21,027 bases of DNA, taken from contig JBOHCT010000055.1 of assembly GCA_050699055.1 (NCBI GenBank), positions 1 through 21,027 of the forward strand, given 5' to 3'. Below are positions 1 through 6,766 of the stretch, one piece after another. The position numbers and the translations under genes are program-made. Position 1 is the first letter of the stretch. Each line of letters starts with the position of its first letter. Under the pieces are notes generated by a model, which saw only the letters and a program-made list of their open reading frames with translations, had not been told where the DNA came from and searched no databases. This stretch comes from JBOHCT01 sp050699055. GTDB lineage: Bacteria > Actinomycetota > Actinomycetes > Streptosporangiales > JBOHCT01.

Positions 1-152
1 GAGTACGTGATCGCGCCCACCAGAAGCGAGACAGCAACGGCGGCGTAGGCGAGCAGGTCGGCGAGGCGCTCCGAGCCGCGGCCGCGGCGCCGCATGACAA
101 CAGCGGCGACGACTGCGACAAGGACCACCGCGACGAGAGCCCGTCCAACCAC
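1..152 (-). CDS. Small membrane protein, N-terminal part only (cut by window edge)
   Basis: An open frame starts at a GTG (150-152) and runs off the left edge after about 50 codons. AGGG lies seven bases upstream of the GTG. The visible product has a hydrophobic segment rich in Val and Ala (about residues 5-20), a basic linker (RRRGRG), then a second hydrophobic segment (about 33-50), so it looks like a two-or-more-pass inner-membrane protein with a short loop between. No family is recognised and the C-terminus is missing. It lies downstream of dnaE on the same strand. Its frame is continuous with the preceding small ORF except for one TAG at 162-164, so the true N-terminus is uncertain. Confidence 0.5.
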   Translation of the reverse strand, partial: MVGRALVAVVLVAVVAAVVMRRRGRGSERLADLLAYAAVAVSLLVGAITY

Positions 153-161
153 GACGCGACC

Positions 162-269
162 CTAGCCGACACGCCGACGGAGGGCCCGGCTCTCCGCGGT
201 CGTGAGCTTCCTCGCTGCCCCGCGCGACGTCTGGGTCCCGCGCATCCTACGACCGGTGTCGGACGTCAT
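162..269 (-). CDS. Possible 35-codon basic ORF coupled to dnaE
   Basis: The ATG at 267-269 overlaps the dnaE stop (ATGA), the usual arrangement for translational coupling. The ORF ends at a TAG (162-164). The product is hydrophilic and Arg-rich (ending ALRRRVG) and matches no family I know. The membrane ORF that follows is in the same frame, ten bases beyond the TAG. A cytoplasmic basic head followed by a membrane segment would make one sensible protein, so this may be the front of a gene interrupted by a stop, or simply spacer sequence. Real expression is doubtful. Confidence 0.3.
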   Translation of the reverse strand: MTSDTGRRMRGTQTSRGAARKLTTAESRALRRRVG

Positions 270-3200
270 CCGTGCAGGCAGGTAGGCCCGAGAAGCTGCT
301 TGAGGTCGCCCATGAGCGCGGGGGACGCCGCCACGCGCAGCCGATCGTCGAGGCGGACGACGGTACGGCGGGCGCCGTTGTGCAGCTCGAGTCGCACCTC
401 GGTGCCGCCGGGATGGGTGGCCAGGACCTCCTTCAGCCGCTCCACGACGGGAGGAACGCAGCGCGTCACAGGCATGGCGACGACGAGGGGGCCGTCGGCG
501 GCACGCGACAGGTCGGGCTGCATCACCTCCGAGGCGATGACTCTCGGGAAGTCCTCGCGCTTGTCCAGCCGTCCTTTGACCAGCACGATCATGTCCTCCG
601 CGAGCAGGGTCGCGCACAGTTGGTACGCCGAGGGGAAGACCATGACGTCGACCGCGCCCTCCAGGTCCTCCAGCGTGACGATCGCCCATGCGTCGCCGCG
701 CTTGGTGACCTTACGCTGCAGGCCGGAGATGATTCCGCCGACCGTGACGACGGCGCCATCGGGCCGCTCACCGTCGCCCAGCTCGGCGACCGAACAGTCG
801 GTGCTGCGCGCGAGGATGTGCTCGACGCCGAGCAGCGGGTGGTCGGAGACATAGAGCCCGAGCATCTCGCGCTCGAAGGCGAGCAGGTCCGACTTGTCCC
901 ACTCGACGTCGGGCACCGGCGGGGCGGCGGCGACCGCAACGGTCTCCCCAGCGCTGCCGAACAGGTCGAACTGCCCGACGGCCTCCGCCCGCTTGGTCGA
1001 CATGGCCCGGTCGATGCCCTCCGCGTGGACCGTGAGCAGGCCCTTGCGCGGATGGCCGAGCGAGTCGAAGGCCCCGGCCTTGATCAGCGACTCGATTGTC
1101 TTCTTGTTGCAGACCACCGGCTCGACCTTGGCGAGGAAGTCGGAGAAGTCCGCGAACCGCCCCTCCTCCTTGCGCGTGCGGATGACCGAGTCGACGACGT
1201 TGTGACCGACGTTGCGGACCGCGGCCAGACCGAACCGGATGTCGCTGCCCCGCGGGGTGAAGTCGGCGTCGGACTCGTTGACGTCCGGCGGAAGGACCGA
1301 GATCCCCATGCGGCGGCACTCGGACAGGTACAGCGCGCTCTTATCCTTGTCGTCGCGGACCGAGGTGAGCAGCGCTGCCATGTACTCGGCCGGGTAGTTG
1401 GCCTTGAGGTACGCGGTCCAGTAGGACACCATACCGTAGCCGGCCGTGTGGGACTTGTTGAAAGCATAACCCGAGAAGGGGACGAGAATGTCCCACAAAG
1501 TCTGGATGGCGTCGTCTGAGTAACCGCGCTCTCGCATCCCGTCACGGAATGGCACAAACTCCTTCTCGAGGACCTCCTTCTTCTTCTTGCCCATCGCTCG
1601 GCGTAGCAGGTCGGCCTGTCCCAGGCTGTAGCCGGCGACCTTCTGCGCGATCGCCATGACCTGCTCCTGGTAGACGATCAACCCGTAGGTCTCGTCCAGG
1701 ATGTCGGCCAACGGCTCGGCAAGCTCCGAATGGATCGGTACGACCGGTTTCCGCCCATTCTTACGGTCCGCGTAGTCGACGTGCGCGTTTGCCGCCATCG
1801 GTCCTGGACGATACAGAGCGAGGACAGCAGCGATGTCTTCGAAGCAGGTCGGCGCCATTGCGCGTAGTAGCGACCGCATCGGTCCGCCGTCGAGCTGGAA
1901 CACGCCGAGCGTGTCGCCGCGGCCGAGCAGCTCGTAGGCGCTGCGGTCGTCGAGAGCGACCTCCTCGAGGGCGAGCCGTTCGCCGCGGTTCACCTCGATG
2001 TTGCGCAGGCAGTCGTCGAGGACGGTGAGGTTGCGCAGGCCGAGGAAGTCCATCTTGAGCAGCCCGAGCGACTCACAGGTGGGGAAGTCGAACTGGGTGA
2101 TGATCGCGCCGTCCTGCTCCCGTTTCTGGATCGGAATGACGTCGGCGAGCGGCTCGCGGGAGAGGATGACCCCGGCGGCGTGAACGCCCCACTGGCGCTT
2201 CAGGCCCTCCAGACCGCGGGCGGTGTCGACGACCTTCGTGACGTCGGCATCCGACTCGTAGAGCTGGCGGAACTCCTGTGCCTCCGGGTACCGAGGGTGA
2301 TCGGGGTCGAAGATCCCCGACAGCGGGATGTCCTTGCCCATCACCGACGGCGGCATCACCTTGGACAGGCGGTCACCGAGGGCGTAGGGGTACCCGAGGA
2401 CGCGCGTCGCGTCCTTGATCGCGGCCTTCGCCTTGATCGTGCCGTAGGTGATGATCTGAGCGACCCGGTCGTCGCCGTACTTCTCCGTGGCGTACCGGAT
2501 CATGTCCGCGCGCCTGCGCTCGTCGAAGTCCAGGTCGATGTCGGGCATCGACATGCGCTCGGGGTTGAGGAACCGCTCGAACAGCAGCCTGTGCTCGAGC
2601 GGGTCGAGCTCGGTGATGTCCAGGGCGTATGCGATCACAGCCCCCGTAGCAGAACCCCTGCCCGGACCCACCCGGATATCGTTGTCCTTCGCGTAGCGGA
2701 TCAGGTCGGCGACGACAAGGAAGTACCCGGGGTAGCCCTTCTGGCATACGACGTCGATCTCGTACTCGGCTCGGCTGCGGTACTCCTCCGACACGCCCTG
2801 GGGGAAGCGGCGCTCCAGCCCGCGGTCGACCTCCGCGCGCAGCCACGACTCCTCTGTCTCCCCCTCCGGCACCGGGAAGCGCGGCATGAGGTCGGCGCCC
2901 TCGTCGAAGGAGATATCACAGCGCTCGGCGATCCACAGGGTGTTGTCACACGCTTCGGGGAAGTCGCGCCAGAGGTCGCGCATCTCCTCGGGGCTCTTGA
3001 GGTAGAAGTCCTTGCCGTCGAACTTGAGGCGACCCGGGTCGGCGACGGTCTTGCCGGACTGGACGCACAGCAGCACCTCGTGGGCGTCGGCGTCACCGGG
3101 GTAGGTGTAGTGCAGGTCGTTGGTGGCGAGTGGCGGGAGCTCGAGCTCCTTCGCCAGCCGTAGGAGGTCGTCGCGGGCGCGCTTCTCGATCTCGATGCTG

Positions 3201-3772
3201 TGGTCCATGAGCTCGCAGAAGAAGCTCTCCTTGCCGAAGATCTCCTGCAGCTCCCCCGCCGCGCGGCGCGCCCCGGCGTAGTCCCCCATCCGCAGCCGCG
3301 TCTGGATCTCGCCCGACGGGCAACCCGTCGTGGCGATCAGCCCGCCGGCGTACCGCTCGATCAGCTCCCTGTCGATGCGCGCCTTGTAGAAGAAGCCCTC
3401 GATGCTGGCCAGGGAAGCCACGCGGAAGAGGTTGCGCATGCCCTCGGTCGTCTCCGCGAGGAGGGTCATGTGCGTGTACGCGCCGCCGCCGGAGACGTCG
3501 TCCTGGCCGCCCTCCGACCACCGGACGCGGGTCCTGTCGAAGCGGCTCGTGCCGGGAGTGACGTAGGCCTCCATGCCGATGATGGGCTTGACCCCGGCGG
3601 CGCTCGCCTGCTTGTAGAAGTCGTACGCGCCGTAGACGTTGCCGTGGTCGGTCATGGCCACCGCCGGCATCCCCATGCGCTGCGCCTCGGTGAACAGGTC
3701 ACCGACCCGGGCCGCACCGTCGAGCATGGAGTACTCGGTATGCACGTGGAGATGCACGAACGAGTCGGCCAC
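266..3772 (-). CDS. dnaE: DNA polymerase III alpha subunit (replicative polymerase)
   Basis: 1168 residues, close to the usual DnaE1 length. The GTG start is preceded by AAGGAGG at ten bases. Domains in order: an N-terminal PHP domain beginning FVHLHVHTEYSMLDG; a family C polymerase core with PDIDLDF at 410-416 and a third likely catalytic Asp at D575 (KMDFLGLR); a helix-hairpin-helix region near 860-890; an internal clamp-binding motif QFDLF at 934-938; and a C-terminal OB fold (about 1000-1070). All nine PHP metal ligands known from actinobacterial DnaE1 appear present: H9, H11, D18, H43, E68, H101, C151, D219 and H221. The PHP domain is therefore probably an active 3'-5' proofreading exonuclease, as established for mycobacterial DnaE1, and not the degenerate form of E. 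coli. It performs leading- and lagging-strand synthesis within the holoenzyme. Confidence 0.98.
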   Translation of the reverse strand: MADSFVHLHVHTEYSMLDGAARVGDLFTEAQRMGMPAVAMTDHGNVYGAYDFYKQASAAGVKPIIGMEAYVTPGTSRFDRTRVRWSEGGQDDVSGGGAYTHMTLLAETTEGMRNLFRVASLASIEGFFYKARIDRELIERYAGGLIATTGCPSGEIQTRLRMGDYAGARRAAGELQEIFGKESFFCELMDHSIEIEKRARDDLLRLAKELELPPLATNDLHYTYPGDADAHEVLLCVQSGKTVADPGRLKFDGKDFYLKSPEEMRDLWRDFPEACDNTLWIAERCDISFDEGADLMPRFPVPEGETEESWLRAEVDRGLERRFPQGVSEEYRSRAEYEIDVVCQKGYPGYFLVVADLIRYAKDNDIRVGPGRGSATGAVIAYALDITELDPLEHRLLFERFLNPERMSMPDIDLDFDERRRADMIRYATEKYGDDRVAQIITYGTIKAKAAIKDATRVLGYPYALGDRLSKVMPPSVMGKDIPLSGIFDPDHPRYPEAQEFRQLYESDADVTKVVDTARGLEGLKRQWGVHAAGVILSREPLADVIPIQKREQDGAIITQFDFPTCESLGLLKMDFLGLRNLTVLDDCLRNIEVNRGERLALEEVALDDRSAYELLGRGDTLGVFQLDGGPMRSLLRAMAPTCFEDIAAVLALYRPGPMAANAHVDYADRKNGRKPVVPIHSELAEPLADILDETYGLIVYQEQVMAIAQKVAGYSLGQADLLRRAMGKKKKEVLEKEFVPFRDGMRERGYSDDAIQTLWDILVPFSGYAFNKSHTAGYGMVSYWTAYLKANYPAEYMAALLTSVRDDKDKSALYLSECRRMGISVLPPDVNESDADFTPRGSDIRFGLAAVRNVGHNVVDSVIRTRKEEGRFADFSDFLAKVEPVVCNKKTIESLIKAGAFDSLGHPRKGLLTVHAEGIDRAMSTKRAEAVGQFDLFGSAGETVAVAAAPPVPDVEWDKSDLLAFEREMLGLYVSDHPLLGVEHILARSTDCSVAELGDGERPDGAVVTVGGIISGLQRKVTKRGDAWAIVTLEDLEGAVDVMVFPSAYQLCATLLAEDMIVLVKGRLDKREDFPRVIASEVMQPDLSRAADGPLVVAMPVTRCVPPVVERLKEVLATHPGGTEVRLELHNGARRTVVRLDDRLRVAASPALMGDLKQLLGPTCLHG

Positions 3773-3867
3773 GAGCGCTGCGCCTCCTTCGGGACCGTGG
3801 GCGTCGGCGGTGGAAGAGGGCCCGGCAGCGCTCGGGAGCGACTGCCTAGGGCCGAGCAGTCCCGACT

Positions 3868-4887
3868 CTAGCCCGCCCCGCCGACGCTTTCCCGTAGGAC
3901 ATGCCGTCCGTTCGTCGAGGAGCCCGGCGGGCTGTCGCCCGTGGTCTCGTGATCCGGTGACGCGGCGTCGGCGGCGGAAGGGGAGGTGCCACCGTCGCGC
4001 GTCGAGCGACCACGTTCGGCCTCGACCAGGTCGAGGCCGGCCTCGATGACCCGTGCCATGATCGTTTGGAGGCGACTGATGCCGAGACGGGGCGCGCGGC
4101 GGGCCATGGACTCCACGATCGCGCGCTCACGCGCGGGGTCGCGTCCGGCGAAGCCACTCACCGGCTTGAGGTCCTGGATCTCCGCCACGAGACCCGCCCG
4201 CCTCTCGAGCAGGACCGCGAGGCAGGCGTCCACCTGGTCCATCGCGGCGCGTGCGCTGTCCAGGGAGTGCGGTCGGACAGGCCGTACGAGCGGGGCGAGC
4301 GCGGCGGCGGACCCGGCGGCGTGCTCGGTCGCCGGGGTCGCGGCGTCGACGTCGAGAACGAGGGCGTCCGCTCCGCCGGCGACCGCTGCCGTCGCGAGCC
4401 CGTGCGTCGTCCCCGGGTCCACGGCCACGGGCCACTGCGTACGCGCGCGGGCCTCTGCCACGAGGGCGAGCTCTACCGAAGCGCTGTCGCCGTGTCGTGC
4501 TCCCCCCTCACAGAGCACGACGCCGGCCGCGCCCGCGGACGCGAAACGCTCGGCTGCCGTCAGCCACTCCTCAACGGTGGCCGCTGGATCGCGCCGCACG
4601 AGGACGGGAAGCCCGAGGCGCCCTGCCCCGCTGACGAACTGGACGTCCTCCGCGCACGTGGTGGTCACGCACAGTCCGTCGGCGAACGGCGGCAACGTCG
4701 ACAGGTCAACGCCGCGGGCGGGCTGGACGACCAGAGGCCCCGGCCATCGCTCACGGACCCGAGTGAACTCTTGCGGCGCCGGGGAACGTCCGGGGTCGTC
4801 GGGCGTCCGAAGCCGGCCGACGACCGGGACCGAAGGACTGCCGACTACCGCGGGACCGATGCGGACCTCGCGAGGCACGGGACACAC
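3868..4887 (-). CDS. DAHP-synthase-like domain fused to AroQ-type chorismate mutase
   Basis: 339 residues. About 70-185 resembles the second half of a class I-beta DAHP synthase barrel: LPVLVRRDPAATVEEWL aligns with the family's PVLLKRG..TIEEW, VVLCEGGARHG with ILCERGIRTF, and VAVDPGTTHG with ILVDPSHSGG. The catalytic Lys is Arg (R98), the metal His after DPS is missing, and the N-terminal GPCSVE/KPRTSP region is absent or unrecognisable. This half therefore looks catalytically dead. Residues about 207-290 form an AroQ chorismate mutase helix bundle retaining R213, R230, K241, D250, R253 and E254, the counterparts of E. coli R11, R28, K39, D48, R51 and E52; the S84/Q88 positions are not conserved. 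Expected role: chorismate to prephenate (Phe/Tyr branch), the barrel perhaps regulatory. The start is GTG 4887, with AGGA six bases upstream; GTG 4878 is an alternative. The C-terminal 45 residues look disordered. An upstream aromatic leader ORF supports the pathway assignment. Confidence 0.8.
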   Translation of the reverse strand: MCPVPREVRIGPAVVGSPSVPVVGRLRTPDDPGRSPAPQEFTRVRERWPGPLVVQPARGVDLSTLPPFADGLCVTTTCAEDVQFVSGAGRLGLPVLVRRDPAATVEEWLTAAERFASAGAAGVVLCEGGARHGDSASVELALVAEARARTQWPVAVDPGTTHGLATAAVAGGADALVLDVDAATPATEHAAGSAAALAPLVRPVRPHSLDSARAAMDQVDACLAVLLERRAGLVAEIQDLKPVSGFAGRDPARERAIVESMARRAPRLGISRLQTIMARVIEAGLDLVEAERGRSTRDGGTSPSAADAASPDHETTGDSPPGSSTNGRHVLRESVGGAG

Positions 4888-4890
4888 TCA

Positions 4891-4944
4891 CCTTCCTAGA
4901 CCCCCGACGGCCTTCCTAGACCCCCGACGGCCTTCCTAGACCCC
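4891..4944 (-). repeat. 20-bp tandem repeat, 2.7 copies, abutting the start of the DAHPS-like/CM gene
   Basis: Two perfect 20-bp units (4891-4910 and 4911-4930) and the first 14 bases of a third (4931-4944). Read on the minus strand the unit is CCGTCGGGGGTCTAGGAAGG. Each copy therefore carries a purine-rich AGGAAGG resembling a ribosome-binding site, and the copy nearest the gene supplies its probable Shine-Dalgarno sequence. Gain or loss of a unit by slippage would leave the SD in place but change the 5' leader length. Confidence 0.95.
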
Positions 4945-4992
4945 TCCTGTGGGCCGTCCCGCGTCCCCGCGAGTCAGCCCCCGAACACACGA

Positions 4993-5025
4993 AAGGCAGA
5001 GGCACTCGGATGCTGCCTCTGCCTT
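4993..5025 (-). terminator. Perfect 12-bp terminator hairpin (probable attenuator)
   Basis: AAGGCAGAGGCA and its exact reverse complement are separated by a 9-base loop. On the minus strand the stem is followed by TCGTG, giving a short TTT at the stem end, so it works as an intrinsic terminator in that direction. It lies after the aromatic leader ORF and 106 bases before the DAHPS-like/chorismate mutase start, the position expected for an attenuator. It directly abuts the hairpin at 5026-5084. Confidence 0.65.
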
Positions 5026-5084
5026 GGCCGACTCTGGGGTGCCGCGTCAGGTCACGCTCACGCAGCCGACTCCCAGAGCCGGCC
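5026..5084 (-). promoter_or_regulatory. Two-tier leader hairpin between leader-peptide codons and terminator
   Basis: The outer stem pairs 5072-5084 with 5026-5038 (13 pairs). The inner stem pairs 5060-5066 with 5041-5047 (7 pairs) around a 12-base loop. Each stem has one position that is a G-U wobble in minus-strand RNA but an A-C mismatch in plus-strand RNA, which indicates that the minus-strand transcript is the folded one. The outer 5' arm begins inside the leader ORF's Trp codon, and the leader stop codon (5047-5049) sits at the inner stem and loop. The hairpin could therefore respond to ribosome position. Confidence 0.55.
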
Positions 5085-5109
5085 AGGTAAACGCGTAATA
5101 CTGACGCAT
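5047..5109 (-). CDS. Aromatic leader peptide (20 aa) of the DAHPS-like/chorismate mutase gene
   Basis: ATG at 5107-5109, stop TGA at 5047-5049. The peptide begins MRQYYAFTW: codons 4-9 are TAT, TAC, GCG, TTT, ACC, TGG, so four of six are aromatic (Tyr, Tyr, Phe, Trp). TAT and TTT are rare in DNA this GC-rich. AAGG (5118-5121) stands eight bases before the ATG. The ORF lies between the rluD terminator and a terminator hairpin, upstream of a gene whose product resembles aromatic biosynthesis enzymes. This is the layout of ribosome-mediated attenuation, known in Actinobacteria for trp, ilv and leu operons. The peptide has no function of its own; stalling at aromatic codons would report charged tRNA supply. 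I could not find a strong antiterminator pairing. Confidence 0.7.
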   Translation of the reverse strand: MRQYYAFTWPALGVGCVSVT

Positions 5110-5120
5110 GACGCTTACCT
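5085..5120 (-). promoter_or_regulatory. Hairpin covering the leader-peptide ribosome-binding site
   Basis: AGGTAAGCG (5112-5120) pairs with CGTTTACCT (5085-5093) in minus-strand RNA: nine pairs including one G-U wobble that would be an A-C mismatch on the other strand. The 5' arm contains part of the leader SD (AAGG 5118-5121). The 3' arm contains the Phe and Thr codons and the first base of the Trp codon. It directly abuts the next hairpin with no linker. Translation of the leader would have to melt it. Confidence 0.45.
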
Positions 5121-5135
5121 TACGGGTACTCGGCG

Positions 5136-5177
5136 CGAGACGCCACCCCGCGAGACATTGGTCTCACCATCCGAGAC
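5136..5177. repeat. CGAGAC repeat cluster with an inverted partner
   Basis: CGAGAC occurs at 5136-5141, 5151-5156 and 5172-5177. The last two are part of a 9-bp direct repeat CGAGACATT with a 21-bp period. An inverted copy GTCTC at 5161-5165 lies between them and can pair with either neighbour. The cluster lies where the promoter of the aromatic leader transcript should be, so it may be an operator. It could also be an end remnant of an old mobile element. No transposase is present. Confidence 0.4.
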
Positions 5178-5191
5178 ATTCGCTTTCCACC

Positions 5192-5257
5192 GCGCCGATC
5201 TTGAAGTTATCGGCGGGTTACCGGCGAGTTACGCCCCGATATCTTCAAGATCGGCGC
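5192..5257 (-). terminator. Long inverted repeat downstream of rluD
   Basis: A perfect 15-bp arm, GCGCCGATCTTGAAG at 5192-5206, matches 5243-5257 in reverse complement. After one T-T mismatch the stem continues for six more pairs (5208-5213 with 5236-5241), leaving a 22-base loop that holds two direct GTTAC copies. It begins 20 bases past the rluD stop, so it probably ends the dksA-like/lspA/rluD transcript. A perfect, AT-containing arm of this length is unusual for a simple terminator here, and a dispersed REP/MITE-type element is an alternative. Confidence 0.6.
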
Positions 5258-5276
5258 AGGTTGGGGGCGGTAGAGG

Positions 5277-6206
5277 TCAGGTCTCGGAGCGGAGGATCTC
5301 GATCGCCCGCCGTAGGTCCGTCGGGTGCTCGCTCTCGAACTCGACCGAGTGTCCCCGGACCGGGTGCGCGAAGCCGAGCCGCGCCGCGTGCAGGGCCTGC
5401 CGGTCGAGGCCGAGCCGCCCCCCCAGCGTCGGGTCGGCGCCGTACAGGAGGTCGCCGACGCAAGGGTGGCGGATCGCGGCCATATGGACACGGATCTGGT
5501 GCGTGCGCCCGGTATCGATCTTGACGTCGAGGAGGGCCGCCGAGCGGAACGCCTCGATCGTGTCGTAGTGGGTGACGCTCGGCTTACCGTCGGCGATGAC
5601 CGCCCACTTGTACTCGTGGGCGGGGTGTCGCTCGAGGGGAGCGTCGACGGTGCCCCGCAACGGGTCCGGGCGCCCCTGGACGAGCGCGTGGTAACGCTTG
5701 TCGACGCGACGCGACCGAAACGCCCGCTTGAGCTTGACGTACGCGAGCTCGCTCTTGGCGACCACCATGAGCCCGGTCGTCCCAGCGTCGATGCGGTGGA
5801 CGATCCCCGGGCGCTCGGCCGCGCCGACCGGCGCGACGATGTGTCCCGACGCGAGCAACCCACCGACGACGGTCGGCCCCTCCCAGCCCGGGCTCGGGTG
5901 CGCGGCGACCCCGGACGGTTTGTCGATGACCACGATGTCGGCGTCTTCGTACACGATGCCCAGGGCGCCGACAGGCTTGGCCGCCGGCATGGGCGGGCGG
6001 GGCGGCGGCGGCAGCCAGACGTCCAGCCACAATCCCGCCCGCACACGATCTGCCTTCGCGGCGGTAACGCCTTCGACGAGCACGCCGCCGCCGACGATGA
6101 GCTCGGCCGCGCGGCTGCGCGAGAGTCCGAACATGCGAGCGAGGGCGGCATCGAGCCGCTCGCCGTCGAGCCCCTCTGGTACTGCGAGAGACCGGCGATC
6201 GTTCAC
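5277..6206 (-). CDS. rluD: RluA/RluD-family 23S rRNA pseudouridine synthase
   Basis: 309 residues. An N-terminal S4 RNA-binding domain (about 15-75, ERLDAALARMFGLSRSRAAELI) is joined by a Pro-rich linker to the catalytic domain. The family motif reads GIVHRIDAGTTGLMVVAK, with the catalytic Asp at D140. Further family features are VVIDKPSGVAAHP (92-104) and VDKRYHALVQG (168-178). It isomerises specific uridines in RNA, most likely in helix 69 of 23S rRNA if a true RluD, though the exact site cannot be read from sequence. The GTG start overlaps the lspA stop as GTGA, implying translational coupling, and it is the last gene of the operon. Confidence 0.93.
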   Translation of the reverse strand: MNDRRSLAVPEGLDGERLDAALARMFGLSRSRAAELIVGGGVLVEGVTAAKADRVRAGLWLDVWLPPPPRPPMPAAKPVGALGIVYEDADIVVIDKPSGVAAHPSPGWEGPTVVGGLLASGHIVAPVGAAERPGIVHRIDAGTTGLMVVAKSELAYVKLKRAFRSRRVDKRYHALVQGRPDPLRGTVDAPLERHPAHEYKWAVIADGKPSVTHYDTIEAFRSAALLDVKIDTGRTHQIRVHMAAIRHPCVGDLLYGADPTLGGRLGLDRQALHAARLGFAHPVRGHSVEFESEHPTDLRRAIEILRSET

Positions 6207-6766
6207 TGTTGGTGGTGGCTTCCGTCGATGTGCAGCCCCCTGGCAGCGAGGATGACGGCGAGGACGCCGCCGCAGACGATCGCGGAGTCCGCGAGGTTGA
6301 AAACCGGCCAGTGCGGTAGCTGGATCCAGTCGACGACGTACCCCTGGAACGCTGCCGGCGGGCGGAACAACCGATCAACAAGGTTACCCGCTGCGCCGCC
6401 CATCAAAAGTCCCAGCGTCAGGGCCCAGGCCCACGAGCCCAGCCGGCGAGCGAGCCAGAGGATGCCGATGATCACGCCGATCGCGATGAGCGTGAGCAGG
6501 ATGGTGGAGCCTGTGGCGAGCCCGAAAGCCGCCCCGGTGTTCTTGGTGAAGCGCAGCGTCAGTAGCCCGCCGAGCAAGTGGATCGGCGGTCGTTCCGCGA
6601 GCTCGCGAACCGCGAGCGCCTTCGTGGCCGCGTCCAGTACCAGGACGGCGACCGCGATACCCATGAGCAGGCCCACCCGGCGCACCCGGTGCGGCGTGGA
6701 CCTGCGTCGTTCGGTGTCTTGAGCGTCGCTCAGCGACGTTCCTCGCGTTGTTTGCATGTCACACAT
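6203..6766 (-). CDS. lspA: Lipoprotein signal peptidase (signal peptidase II)
   Basis: Up to 187 residues with four membrane segments (about 31-50, 64-83, 88-105 and 160-176). The two catalytic Asp residues are in GNLVDRL (D131) and FNLADSAI (D160), with the conserved FTKNTGAAFG at 73-82 and a further Asp at D45. It cleaves signal peptides of diacylglyceryl-modified prolipoproteins in the cytoplasmic membrane; the solute-binding lipoprotein in this window would be a substrate. The listed ATG overlaps the upstream zinc-finger gene by 37 bases and has no SD. The first 30 residues are not family-like. A GAGGA at 6743-6747 sits inside the ORF, so the real start may be nearer 6733 (a CTG) or at GTG/ATG codons 28-35. 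Confidence 0.95.
   Translation of the reverse strand: MCDMQTTRGTSLSDAQDTERRRSTPHRVRRVGLLMGIAVAVLVLDAATKALAVRELAERPPIHLLGGLLTLRFTKNTGAAFGLATGSTILLTLIAIGVIIGILWLARRLGSWAWALTLGLLMGGAAGNLVDRLFRPPAAFQGYVVDWIQLPHWPVFNLADSAIVCGGVLAVILAARGLHIDGSHHQQ

Noticed and set aside
4891..4944. CRISPR array
   Set aside because: The 20-bp units are head-to-tail with no spacers, and no cas gene is present.
5108..5568. Plus-strand ORFs of about 136-138 codons across the rluD end and its downstream region
   Set aside because: They overlap the coding sequence of rluD and the minus-strand hairpins and have no family resemblance.
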